This document shows positions 21,740 through 33,070 of a stretch of 64,000 nucleotides of DNA, piece by piece. Under the pieces are notes generated by a model that searched no databases, was not told where the DNA came from, and saw nothing but the letters and a program-made list of their open reading frames with translations. The DNA is from Berberis thunbergii (lineage: Eukaryota > Streptophyta > Magnoliopsida > Ranunculales > Berberidaceae): the NCBI GenBank assembly GCA_003290165.1, contig QNQO01000643.1, positions 544,640 through 608,639 of the forward strand. Direction: 5' to 3'. Numbering within the stretch: the stretch's first letter is position 1; every line of letters begins with the position of its first letter. Made by a program: the position numbers and the translations under genes.

Positions 21740-24211
21740 ATGGCTCAAGAAAACCTTCTTGATGATGTTGTTTTGGCTGAAGATCTGGAGTATTTTGAAG
21801 ACAATTTTTTGTCCAAGCCTGGTCTTGCCAAAATCTATACGAAGTTTGGAGTTCCTGAGGACCTGCCATTGTATCTCCTAACGGGCTACCAAACGCATAT
21901 GTCACCTCTTACCGGTTTGATCTATTTACATCGTGGGATGCTTCAAACTGGAGTGTGTTTTCCGATCCTGGACGTGATTTGGGAGTTTTTGGATCTCTTA
22001 GGGATTCCTCTGGCCTAGTTGGGGCCCAACGGATATAATATCATTCTCATGATTATGTTCAGTACTAAGGATGTCGGTGTTAGTGTGACGTCGTGGGTGA
22101 TTCAATTGCTGACTTCTCCCCGACTGAAGAGCAATGATGTTTGCAAGATGAAGTCGCCAAAGTGCTTCAGTAAACTGCCTGATGATTTCAAGTTCTGGCA
22201 GAAGTACTACTTCTTGGCTCCCGTAGATTCAAAGTATTTCTGGTGCATGGGTCGTCCGCTCGAGCGACAGTTCAGGTTGCTATGTAAGATTAACCATTTT
22301 CTTGCAATTTTGATATGCTTGGTAACAGTCTGACTGTTCATTACTTGTGTTCTCTTGCAGGAAGGTTTCTTACAATTCCTCTTACCTTAGAGGAGGAAAA
22401 CACCATGGAGATGTTCTGAGTCTTGCCGCAAAGGGAGGCGATCGATGTCATAAGAGTTTTCAACTTCATCCGTAGTGGGCTATGGGACAACTGGCACATC
22501 ACCCCTACACTGTATCGAGGGAAGATGGAGCGCCTTCCAAGAGAAAACCTGCTGGGGCCAAAGTTCTCGCTCTGTCCTACGTGGAAGAGCCACTGAGATG
22601 TTTGCTTTCTTTGTGAGGAAGAGGTGTTGCTTTAGAGTTGGGTAGTATTCGGGAAGAGCCATTCTAGTGAGAGAGGAACACAAATCTGCCATGCCTGTTG
22701 AGGTGGAGACTGTGTTTCCATCATGGAGAAAGATTACTTGCGGTTTGCAGGAGTCATGGACAGGTCGAACCTTAGTGACGCGTAGGTCGAAGATCTTATT
22801 GACCGTCTAGTGCGGGTTGCAATGGCAGATTTCACTGGTGCTAATTCGCTTGGGACCATTGTTGTAGGAGGCTCTTGTGAAGATTTGCCTGAGGTGTTAG
22901 AATCTGATTGCCCTACCGGTTATTCCTTTGAAGGTGGCCGCAGTACCGGCCACGTCTCTTGTAGTATGCATTGATCACCGTCTCTTGGAAGGTCCTTTGG
23001 ATAATTTGTTCCCTCCTCTTCCTCCGGATCCCATTGAGTCGCCTCGTAATGAAGGGCCGGCTGTTAACGACAAAAGGAAGGCCGCGGAGGAGAGTCTGAG
23101 GATGGTGGAGACTGCGAAGGGCGGTGCCAACGTAATCCCTGATTCTGGAAAGCTTCATCCGGGTGCACAAATAAACTTGTTTGCACCTGACTTGGTAAAG
23201 ATGAGCTCACAAATTTGGCACCAAGAGGTGGACATAGAGTATGCTTCGAGGAAGCATATAAGCAGGCATCACAACTGGTTGATGGATCATGTTCCTAAAC
23301 CTGAAGAGGATATGTTGAAAGGATGTATGGATAAGGGTCTGAAGTACCTTCTGCTGGGTATGTCTCACATGAGCCATGTGGCTGTTGCTGGAATGGAAGT
23401 CGAGGCGGCTTGTGAGAGAGTATATACATTGGAGCACGTCTTCTCGCATGTGCAACTAATGTATTCTGACGCACTCCATGAAATTGAGCGGCTTAAGAAG
23501 CAGTCCGAGGAGAAGCAATTGGATCAGTCAAATGTGGGCCCTGAGGCTCAGAGGGCTCGTATGGAGGACCTCGAGTGTGATCTGACAGTGGCGGTGTCCG
23601 AAAGGGATGGACTTAGGCAAGAATTGAGTCGTATCGGTCAAGAAGCTGAGGTTGCGTAGGAAGCTGCAACTAAGGTGAGTTCTGAATTGTTGTCTTTGTC
23701 TGAAGAGAGTGTTTCGAAGGAAGCCGACCGGGCTGCTGAGAAACAACAGTTGGAGTCTGATTTGAAGTTCTATGCTCGAAAAGCGAGAAAGGTCGAGGAC
23801 CGGCTCGAATTGGGGCAGCATGAACTTAGTGCTATGAAAAGTAGCCAGGCCACATAGCAGTCTCAGGTCGATGCGTTGGCTGGCAAGTTGGAGCTACTGG
23901 AGCATGAACCATTTGATTGGAAGGTGCGGGAGGAAGAACTTCTTCAGAAGCAAGGCAAGTGTGAGTTCCGCTGGGTTGTACATGGATGGTTGGAACTGCT
24001 TGCACTGATGAAAGAGGAGCATCTGGAGTGGGATCTCAGTCGTTATAAGAAGATTACGTAAGTGGACCCGTCTGTTACCTTGACGTCGTCGAGAAAGGAA
24101 GACAATTTGAGGCCTGATGTCCACGCTGCGACGTGTGTGGATGCAACTTCTGTTCCTTCTTCCACTAGGCTTAACTCTTCTGTTTCTATAACTTCCCTTG
24201 GCATGGAGTGA
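21740..24211 (+). pseudogene. Antisense ORF (aORF) of Gypsy element 2, best-preserved copy
   Basis: The ATG at 21740 starts MAQENLLDDVVLAEDLEYFE. The first half matches the putative gypsy-type transposon domain: FGVPEDLPLYLL, IYLHRGMLQTGVCFP and FWQKYYFLAPVDSKYF. A 77-base intron follows (22284-22360, GTAAG to TTGCAG). The second half is a long coiled coil (about 23380-23990) with regular Leu/Glu spacing such as ACERVYTLEHVF and VEDRLELGQHELSAM, then KCEFRWVVHGWLELLALM and a Ser/Thr-rich end. In-frame stops (TAG at 22016, 23657 and 23855) and frame changes near 22420-22930 show decay. It is encoded opposite to gag-pol of its own element, between the 3' LTR and the tandem repeats. Its function is unknown. 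Confidence 0.75.
22284..22360 (+). other. Intron in the element 2 antisense ORF
   Basis: A GTAAGAT donor and a TGTTCTCTTGCAG acceptor enclose 77 bases. The exon following it, GAAGGTTTCTTACAATTCC, aligns with the sequence after the introns of the other two copies. Splice signals on this strand imply transcription opposite to gag-pol. Confidence 0.65.
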
Positions 24212-24729
24212 AAGTTGTGTGCTTATACTCTTTTTGTCTTTGATCATTAATGATAACAGTTTAATTTGTTCCGTACTTGTTGTCTCTATTGCATGTTTTT
24301 CATTTCGCCTTGTTGTCTTGCTTTGGCATAGGCTGGTTGAATCAATAGGATGTTGACTGGCCTGTCTGCGGTAGAGATCTTGTGCTATGAATGACTCGGG
24401 GTCATCGCGGTGTAGTCACATCTGCTAGTGGGCATGTTATGAACAATTTAGTTGGAGGTTGAGTCATCCGAGTTGTGCCCTATCCCCAAGGTAAGCAGTT
24501 TGACAGTTACTTTGCTTGTCTGACCGATCGGCTGCAGCTGCTACTATTAGTTAGTTGTGTTGGTCGAGCGCTCGTGTCAGAGCGTTCGTGCTGAGTCAAG
24601 CGTCGTAAGCTCGGGTTGGCATCATAAGTATCTTTTATATGGGCATTGGCCGTATGATCCTTGTATCGGCGTGAGTGGCATTTGCTTGGCGTTAGATTGT
24701 CAGTTCGTTTGAGCGTGAAGATGCTGACT

Positions 24730-25425
24730 CATCTAAATTCCCGTTTGGCGACCACGTTGAAAAGCGATGGTCTCATGGCAAGCCGTTGGAATCAGTTTGG
24801 GACTGACTAGGCTCCCACCTTCCAAATAATTTATGTTCGAGCAGAACGGACTACAAATTCGAGGAGTAAAGGTTTGGTGACTAGGCTGAAAAGCAGTTCG
24901 TCGGAATCAGTTCAGGGCAAACTAGGCTCCCACCTTTCGAACCATCTACACCCTCTTCGCGCAATGGGGGCTACAAATTCAAGAGAGGTTTGGCTACCAG
25001 GCTAAAAAACAGTGGTCCTGTGGCAAGCCATCTGTTTCAAGACTGACTAAGCTCCCTCCATCCAAATTATCTACACCTGAGTGCACCAAGCTACAAATTT
25101 GTGAGGGTTCGGCGGCCACGTTGAAAAACAGTTGCCCCATGGAAAATCGTCGAAATCAGGTCATGGCTGAGTTTCCATCTTCTGTACTATCTACACCCTC
25201 GTAGCACGGGCTACAAGTCTAGGTTTGGTGATTTGGCGGCCACGCTGAAAAGCAGTGGTCCCATGGTGAGCCATCGGAATCAGTTCAAGACTAACTAGGC
25301 TCCCACCATCCAAATTATTTATACTTGAGTGCACCAAGCTACAAATTTGGGAGGGTTCGGCGGCCACGCTAAAAAGCAGTGGTCCTGTGGCAAATCGTCG
25401 GAATCAGATCGTGGCAGACTAGACT
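24730..25425. repeat. Tandem repeats of about 117-128 bp, Gypsy element 2
   Basis: Six units carry the marker GGCGGCCACGCTGAAAAGCAGTGG or variants near 24747, 24875, 24992, 25111, 25235 and 25360. Each is followed by CATGGCAAGCC..CGGAATCAG, GACTAGGCTCCCACC and CTACAAATT. The same unit is found inverted at 29790-30370. Confidence 0.85.
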
Positions 25426-25429
25426 CTCA

Positions 25430-26200
25430 CTTCCTCTGTCATCATGATCCACGTGAAGCGAATTAGGCTTTGGGCAACAGAAGTCGTTATCAATCGTGAA
25501 AAGACTGGGGTTACCTAGTAAGTTTGACAATCGTTGTCTGTATTGAGAGAAATGATCTCTTAGGGAGTCGTCGTCATCAACAGACCAGTGCTGACTAAAC
25601 TTCCACTTCCTCTACCATTGTGATCCACAAGAAGCGGATTAGGCTTTGGGCATCAGAAGTCGTCATCATCAGTCGCGAACTGACTGGGCTTACCTGGCAA
25701 GTTTGACGATCATTGTCTGTATTGAGAGTAATGATCCCTTGGAGACTCATAGTCATTAGTGGACCAACACTGACTAGACTCCCACTTCCTTCGCCATCAT
25801 GATCCGCATGAAGCGTATTAACTTTAGGCAATAGAAGTCGTCGTCATTAGTCACGAACTGACTGGGCTTACCTGGAAAGTTCGGTGATCACTATCTACAT
25901 TGAGAGTAATGATCCCTTAGTGAGTCATCATCATCAGCGGACCAGCATTGACTAGACTCCCACTTTCTCTGCCACCGTGATCCGAGCAAAGCGGATTAGG
26001 CTTTGGGCACCAGAAGCCATTATCATCAGTCGCGAACTGCCAAGGCTTACCTGGCAAGTTCGACGATCATTGTCTGCATTGAGAGTAATGATCCCTTGGC
26101 GAGTCATCGTCATCAGTAGACCAACGCTAACTAGATTCCCACTTCCTCCGCCATCGTGATCCACGTCGAGCGGACTAGGCTTTGGGTGATATTCAAGTTT
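25430..26200. repeat. 178-bp tandem repeats, Gypsy element 2
   Basis: Four units repeat at 178-179-base spacing, with GTCATCATCATCAG-type markers near 25567, 25746, 25924 and 26103, each followed by GACCA..GCTGACTAGAC..CCACTTCCTC and GCGGATTAGGCTTTGGGCA. They match the array in element 1 at 5140-5790. Confidence 0.9.
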
Positions 26201-26264
26201 GGTCATAGCCGGGCTAGTGGAGGATTGTAACGGACAACAGTGGAAATTTTGGTAAAAGCAAATA

Positions 26265-27320
26265 TTTTATTGATAATATGTTTTGAGATGCTTTACATTC
26301 CATGGTCGTTTAAGCCCGTCAACGTCTTCCAGTCAGTATGTTCCCGGTTTGTTGACTTTGGCAACTCTATATGGTCCTTCCTAGTTCGAATTTAGCTTTC
26401 CTGCTCTGGATTTTTGGGGCTTTGATGGGTCTTCCTAAGTACCCAGTTTCCCACCTTGAATTCACGTGGCTTGGTCGTCTTGTTGTAGTATTGCGCCATT
26501 CGTTGTTGGTAGGCGGCTATTTTGGCGGATGCTAGATTCTATTTTTCTTCGAGGAGGTCTAGTCCCACACACAAGGCTTCGTCGTTACCGTTTGGTCCGA
26601 ACTCTTTCGTCTGAAAAGTTGGCACCTTGAGTTCTACCCGAACCATAGCTTCAGAACCATAGGGCAAAGGGAGTCTCCTTGGTAGGAATTCTTTTAGTTG
26701 TTCGGTATGCCCAGAGTATTCATGGTAGTTCTGGAACCCATTTTCCTTTAGCTACATCGAGTTTTCTTTTGATGGCTTCTAGGATCGTCCGATTGGTAAC
26801 TTTCGTTTGGCCGTTGGCCTTGGGGTGTCCTGACAAGGAGAAATGGTGCTTGACTCCCAAACTTTTGCACAGTTCTTTGACCTTGCTACCTTCAAACTGG
26901 GTTCTGTTGTCACTGACCAATACTCTTGGGATGCCAAATCTATAAACGATGTTGGCCCATATGAATTTTTTGATCTGGACCTGCCCTATTTTGGATAGGG
27001 GCTCGGCCAGACCCACTTGGTGAAGTAGTCGATAGCGACAAGGAGGGATTTTTGTTATCCGACGTAGGAAGCGACCCGATGATGTCCATTCCCCATTGCA
27101 GAAACGACCATGTACTAGTCATTGGGATTAGTGGTTGAGATGGCATGTGGGTGTACGGTGCGAAACTCTTGCATTTGTCGCACTTGTGGACAGTGACTTT
27201 AGCGTCTCACTGCATGGTCGGCCAATAATACCCTAGAGTCAAAGCCTTATGGGCGAGGATTCTCCTGCCTGGATGATTCCCACATATACCGTTGTAGATG
27301 GCTCCCTAGACTTCGCTTTT
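26265..27320 (-). pseudogene. Integrase of Gypsy element 2, 5'-truncated pol
   Basis: The minus strand reads through GICGNHPGRRILAHKALTLG and YYWPTMQ...CDKCKSF (HHCC finger, 27300-27170), then WSFLQWGMDIIGSLP. The core is FIWANIVYRFGIPRVLVSD, HPKANGQTKVTNRTILEAIK (26990-26750), followed by a C-terminal domain ending RPWN...KTYYQ near 26270. The core is better kept than in element 1: catalytic Asp in VSDNRTQFEG is visible, but NGQTKVTNR shows a Lys-Val where the usual Glu-x-x-N motif (NGQTEVTNR) has Glu, so the catalytic Glu is lost. Frameshifts occur near 27060 and 26590. RT and RNase H are absent because another element begins at about 27330. Confidence 0.8.
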
Positions 27321-27329
27321 CCTCTGGAT

Positions 27330-28330
27330 GAAGACTAGTCGAACAGGTCCCGCATGCGGACTCTACTGGAGATGCAGACACAACCGGCGGAAGAGGACAA
27401 ACGTGTTTGCTACTCAAGGGTGCAAAGCCCCATTCCCACCTTAACCTTTACAGACAAAGACCTCAAAGGAGTCCGAGCACCGTACAATGACGCCCTAGTC
27501 ATCTAGATCTCCATTGCGAAATGTGAAGTAAAAAGAGCCCTAGCAGACACAGGGAGCTCCCTCACATCCTATTCTACAACGTGTTTCATAATATGGACCT
27601 CAAGGAGAATAACCTAATGTCCTTAGATTACCCGTTGATCGGATTCAGCAAACAAAAATGATTTTCAATTGGGAAGATAAGGTTAGTAGTAGTGACAGGG
27701 GAGCCACAAATCAGAAAGGTCTTGTTTTTGGACTTCATGGTAGTAGACGTGTCGTTTACCTACAACCTTATCTTGGGAAGACCATGGCTCCACCGGATGA
27801 AGGCAGTAGCCTCCATCCTTCACCAGTGTGTTAAGTACACTGCTAACCACTCTAAAGGAATGATACGTGGAGACCAACCTATGACATGAGGCTGCTATTA
27901 AGTCACGTTAAAGCAAATAGAAGATTTCCAATTCCAATTGGATCCTGCAACACAACCTGAAACAGAGTCAGATCCTGCGACTGTGGATGCACAACTCCAC
28001 TCGCATGAGATCCCAACGACGATGGCTAGTTTTAGAAATGGGAAACAACCAAGCAGCATAAAAGCAGTATGCTCCTCAACCCAGCATAACTGAGAAGTCA
28101 ATGCAGAAGGGAGTACAACCCCCCGACATTCTGTCAGCACGAGAAATAACTCCTACACGAGGTTTATGCTTTAGTAGCCTCAGGGAAGCTCAACAGTCTA
28201 CTAGAAGTGTCAACGATCCAACAAGGGACATGCAAATCACTTCAGGGCCAGATCGACTTCTCTCCGCCAACAGTTAGTCTATTTTAGTTGTTAATATTCC
28301 TTTTCCATAGTCAATGTAGAGTTTTAGTTT
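27330..28330 (+). pseudogene. Protease region and unique tail of Gypsy element 3
   Basis: On the plus strand LTFTDKDLKGV and KRALADTGSSL (DTG active site, about 27540) are followed by FLDFMVVDVSFTYNLILGRP and HQCVKYTANHSKGMIRGDQP. An acidic, Gln/Glu-rich tail follows, KQIEDFQFQLDPATQPETE. The tail continues at the nucleotide level into AACAGTTAGTCTAT and AGTCAATGTAGAGTT, which recur in element 4 on the minus strand (37460-37560). No RT follows in either copy. The 5' LTR and gag are missing here, cut at the junction with element 2. Confidence 0.7.
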
Positions 28331-29530
28331 TTAAAAACTTATGTGATTTGTAATCATTTTAAGAAATAAATGAAAGAATTTCGCAAACACACTCTATTGA
28401 TTAATGGAAAGATGTAACAACGGACGCCCTGAGGCGGATACAAAAGACTACACACTATAAGCATCTGAATTTTAAACGAAATAAAGGCTCACTTAAATGA
28501 CTCTTTCCCAAGATCAAGGACAAATGTCGAGAAGGGGTTGAGAGTACGGAAAAATGACCCAACAAAGCTACACATACCTTGCAGCAGGTTGCAGACTTCC
28601 TCAAACGGCTTTCGATCTCACGAAAGAGGCAAAAGAGGATGGTCGCAAGCGATGGAGCGATCAAGGTTTCATAGTGCTATCAAGCGAGTACACTTTTCCC
28701 ATGTGTGGTACTCGGGGTGACTGAGAGATACCACCCTCGAAAGCATCATGCATCTGCCAACACTTCAATCAACCGTAAGCTAGCAGCAGGAACTGGGCAT
28801 AACAGCACAAGGTAACACCGAAACACAAGCGATTAAACGATAGACTCATCCCTTGGGAATGAGGGCGTACTTCTTATTTGCAACATGAGAAGAAATCATG
28901 GAATCTCAATGAAAAGGTGACCGCGCATAACAAAGATTCTCATCGTGCCTAATCGGTGCAAATGTCATAACATTCGATGATGGAGATCTCCCTTCAGCCT
29001 TTGGAAAACCCAAAACATCCTTTTCAAATGAGAACATTACAGGAGATACGCTTTGCAGAAGATAGTGCCTACAACAATGGAGTGACACCATTATATAGAC
29101 ATAATGGTTCACCAAACGGGCGCCTCAGCATTAACTATTATTGAATAATGTATGGGAAATGAGGAGTAGATGGTTTCCAAGGATATTGCGTAGGTCCACG
29201 TTCGTCCAATCAACGAGGTTGCATCCTACCCCATTAATTGAGGGTGAGTAACCGATACTCAGTCGTCTCACAATCCACGCTATACATGTGCTACCGTGTG
29301 ATCTACGCGGTACACTATCATCTTGCGTATAGGGAACCCTAGTTCTCACTCTACAGACCCATGGGCTTGACCTACTCCTCAAACAGTACTTTATCACGTG
29401 CCTGATATGAGCATGAGGAACTCTAGTCATTTCTGACACACAGATCACACTTGCATACTACCACATGATCCAAGGTACTTTTTCATAACTCATTCGCACA
29501 ACGCACCCTGCTCATGGACACAGGCTCACA
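28331..29530. other. Non-coding spacer of Gypsy element 3
   Basis: This 1.2-kb stretch between the protease tail and the tandem repeats has no RT, RNase H or integrase motif on either strand. It begins with AT-rich sequence that includes AATAAATGAAAG, a possible polyadenylation signal. I did not recognise anything else. Confidence 0.45.
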
Positions 29531-29539
29531 CGCCCGCAA

Positions 29540-30375
29540 TTGACGGAGCCCCTACTTGGCTAGGTAAGCTTTGGCTGACGACGACTACTTTTTGTTCACC
29601 CCGACACATAGTCTGCCCAGTGCGTATGTCGATGGTTTCGGAAGTAGGAGTCCAATCAGCACCATCATCCTTATGACAATGAGTCGCCAGGGACTGTTGC
29701 CCCCTTCGCATACAATGGTCACCGAACCCGATCAGGTAAGCCTAGCTGGTGACGACTGGCAACGACAGCTTCTAATCAAATCCCATACTTGTGGCCCTCA
29801 CTGTGAGGGCGTAGATGGCCTGGAAGGTGGGAGCCTAATCAGTCCTGAACTGATTCCAACGACTCGCCACGAGAACATTGCTCTTTTACAGACCACTGTC
29901 ACCAAATTACCAACCTTGAACTTGTAGCCCCCATTGCGCGGGCGTAAATGGCTTAGAAGGTGGAAACCTAGTCAATCCTGAACTGATTTCGATGGCTCAC
30001 CATGGAACCACCGCTCTTCTACGGACCATTGTCACCGAAGACTCTCAAATTTGTAACTCGATGCGCACGAGTGTAGATAATTTGGAAGGCGAGAGCCTAG
30101 TCAGTCCTGAATTGATTTCGGCGGCTTGCCACAAGACCACTGCTCTTTAACTTGGTCACCAAACCCCTCATCTCAAACTTGTATCCTGTTACGTATGAGT
30201 GTATATGGTTTGAAAGGTGGGAGGATAGTAAGTCTAGAACTTATGTCGACGTTTTACCACAGGATCATTGCTCTTCAACAAACCATGATCGTTGAATCCT
30301 TACTCCCAAACCTGTAGTCCACCATGCTCGGACATAGATGGTACTAAAGGTGAGAGCCCTAAACGACTCTCCACG
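29540..30375. repeat. Inverted tandem repeats of Gypsy element 3
   Basis: Units read GGCGTAGATGG..TGGAAGGTGGGAGCCTA..CAGTCCTGAACTGATT..CGGC and recur near 29808, 29940, 30070, 30190 and 30330. They are the reverse complement of the 117-128-bp units at 24730-25425. The first 200 bases (29540-29750) hold one diverged unit of the 178-bp type, also inverted. Confidence 0.8.
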
Positions 30376-30384
30376 CGGCCTAAA

Positions 30385-30530
30385 GATAAACAACATTTTC
30401 ACGCTCACAACTTAAACAATGTCTTCACACTCACAGCTTAAACAATGTATTCACGCTCACAACTTAAACAACGCCTTCACTTTCTCAGCTCAAACAACGT
30501 CCTCATGCTCACAACTCAAATGGCGTCTCC
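30385..30530. repeat. 26-bp minisatellite
   Basis: Five copies of CTTCAC(A/G)CTCACA(A/G)CTTAAACAA(T/C)G lie head to tail. The array is adjacent to the inverted repeats of element 3 and is not present in element 2. Confidence 0.75.
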
Positions 30531-31064
30531 AGGCTAACACGGGCTGGCATCCTATTACCAATAAAGGACGCTCATGTCGACCCAAAAATTGTCAAGTCAA
30601 CGCGTGAATGGGTGTTACATGGAATGCCAGCCCGAACTTTTGAAATCTGACTCAGAACAAGCACTCTAAATACAACGCATGTGCTCGACTACCGCAATTC
30701 ACTCATGCCTGTAACAAAGGCCAACAATCAGATTGACAAAACAATCCCCAAGCGGTTTACCTTGAGAATGGGCCACATCCGGGCAACGCAGCCAGCTTAT
30801 CAACCATTTGCGAAATTCCCACTATTGGACGTAACTATGAAACAGTGATTCTGAGTCACTCGCAACACAAATGGTCAAACTCTCAATAGCAGACAGACCA
30901 CTCGACTTCCTATTGATCCAACCAGCCTATGCCAAAGTAAAACAACATGGTGAAACAGAAAACACACAATAGGGATAGCGACAACAGAAAGGATACAGAA
31001 CATATTCAACATAAACCTTTTTTCATTAAACAATTGATACAAAAAATGTACAAGTATACAAAGT

Positions 31065-32815
31065 TCACTCCTTGTCAGGAGAGAGTATAGAAATAAAAGA
31101 GCTAAGCTTAACAGAGGATGAAGTAGGAGATGCGCCCGTACGCACCGCAGTATGGATACTTTGGTCCAGACCACTCAATTCATCTGATGGCGCAAAAGCC
31201 ACTGACAAGTCTACATACGACATCTTCTTATAGTGATCAAGGTTCCATTTCGGATGCTCCTCCTACATTAGTGCCAACATCTCAAATCTACCATGTACAA
31301 CCCAGCGAAATTCACACTTGCCTTAATCCTGGAGGAGCTCTTCTTCGCGCGCCTTCGCATCAGAAAGTTCACGCTCCATTGGCTCCAACCTGCCTATCAG
31401 CGGATCAACTTGGGATTGCTCTGTAGTCAAATTGCTTTTCACAACACTAAGCTCATGTTTCTTGAATTCGAGCTGGTCCTCGGCCTCCTGAGCATTGAAC
31501 TCCACATCAGACTCCAATTACTGCTTCTGAACAGCCCTATCAACCTCGTTCAAGGCATTCTCCTTAGTAAGGGACCGCAGTTTAGAATGCGCCTTAGCTG
31601 CATCATCCTGTGCAACCTTCAGACCACGAAAGGCCAGATCCAACTTCTGCTGAAATTTGTCTATCGTGGCCCTCGCCTTTGCTAGATCAATTTCAAGGGC
31701 GTCTAGACGAACCCTCTGCTTCTGCCCGCAACTAGCATCAACTACTCGCTCAAAGCTTCTACCTGCGCAGTACTAAGATTCGATATATCTTCAACCCCTG
31801 CTAGCCGCAAGTGGTCCTTGTCCCAACCAGATACATCGACCTCCGCCCTGGCGAGCCGATTAGACTCACGCTCTTCACTTATAGGAGCAGGTTGTTTTGA
31901 AGATGACCCAGTCCTAACGCATGACTGCTTTGAACTTACAAAGGAGGCAAATGTCTCAGACGTCTCCTCTGTGTCAGACAAGACCGGAGCCTTGGCTCCG
32001 GCGACTTTCCTTTTCCTTGAAGGGCCCCACCTTCAAACTTAACTCACGACAATCGGTAAAGAGTGGGGTCACATGCCAGTTTTCCTACAACCTACTGCGA
32101 ATAAAGTTAGAAACACATATGACGTCCACCACAATCTGTGTGAGCAAACCGCGAAACGTCTCCATAGTGTTTCGCTCCTCTGGGGTAAGAGAAGTAGTGG
32201 GAAACCATCCTGTGAAGAAACATGAGCAATGATTAACATACAATCAACCGTGATGGAATTCAAAGAAAAAGCTAAACTTACAAAGTGGCTTGAACTCTTT
32301 TTCGAGTGGGTGACCCCTTGAACTGTAAGTGCTTTGAATCCGCAGGAGCCAAGAAGCAATACTTTTGCCAAAACTTGAAGTCATCGGGAAGATTCACAAA
32401 GTAAGTCGGCGACGTCATTTTACAGACAACGTTATTTTCAACCGAGGAGAAGTCAGCAACTGGATCACTCGCGGAGTCACGCGGACGCCAACGTCATTCA
32501 CCCTAATCAAAATGAGAATAATGATCATGTACCCATTAGGCCCCAACCGGGCCGAAGGAAGTCCAAGAAGTCCCAAATCACATCCAGAATGGGAAAATAG
32601 ACTCCGGTTTGGAGCATCCCGCGATGCAAACTGATGAACCCTGTCGGTGGCAACATTGGCGTCTATTCATCCTTTAGAGCATATAATGGCAGGTCCTCAG
32701 GGATCTAAAACTTTGTACGAATTTCAGCAAGGCCCGATTCAGAGTTGCGAAAATCTCAAGGCCCTTGGCCAGAGTTGCGTCATCAATAAGATTTTGTTGA
32801 GCCATGAAAAAGAAA
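31065..32815 (-). pseudogene. Antisense ORF (aORF) of Gypsy element 3
   Basis: The minus-strand ATG at 32815 opens MAQQNLIDDATLAKGLEIF, aligned with the start of the copy at 21740. ISLHRGMLQTGVYFPILDV and KYCFLAPADSKHLQFKG follow. An intron at 32281-32210 (GTAAG to TTCACAG, 72 bases) sits at the shared position. The coiled-coil half includes EDQLEFKKHELSVVKSNL, AKAREEELLQD and KCEFRWVVHGRFEMLALM, and ends SPDKE-stop at 31065. Several stops and frameshifts are present. The orientation is opposite to that of its protease and 3' LTR. Confidence 0.7.
32210..32281 (-). other. Intron in the element 3 antisense ORF
   Basis: On the minus strand the donor GTAAGTTTAG and the acceptor TTTCTTCACAG bound 72 bases, with in-frame exons on both sides. 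It is at the same protein position as the introns at 3818 and 22284. Confidence 0.65.
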
Positions 32816-33055
32816 AACAATCTTTCTAATTAGAAAATGAACAAAGCAATATCTCTTAGAGAAAGAAATAGAAGAGTTAGTCTCCGCACAAAAAACAACC
32901 TAAATAGGGATTGGGTTCCCGCATCTTCTCCGCTAAATCGACGCACGTTCAATTAATTAAGCTTGTGGCTCAAACAAACAATTCAGACTCAATCATCATG
33001 AGTGGCGTATCTTTTAAAAATATGATTTAGCGAACCAATGTGATGGCCCACTAAG

Positions 33056-33070
33056 TTGGGGGGAATTAGC
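33056..33070 (+). other. Polypurine tract of Gypsy element 3
   Basis: TTGGGGGGAATTAGC lies immediately before the LTR start. It is the clearest example in the window and orients element 3 as plus-coding. Confidence 0.65.

Noticed and set aside
24730..26200. Regular repeats that might suggest a CRISPR array
   Set aside because: The units are contiguous and 117-179 bp long with no unique spacers, and the DNA is plant nuclear. They are tandem repeats.
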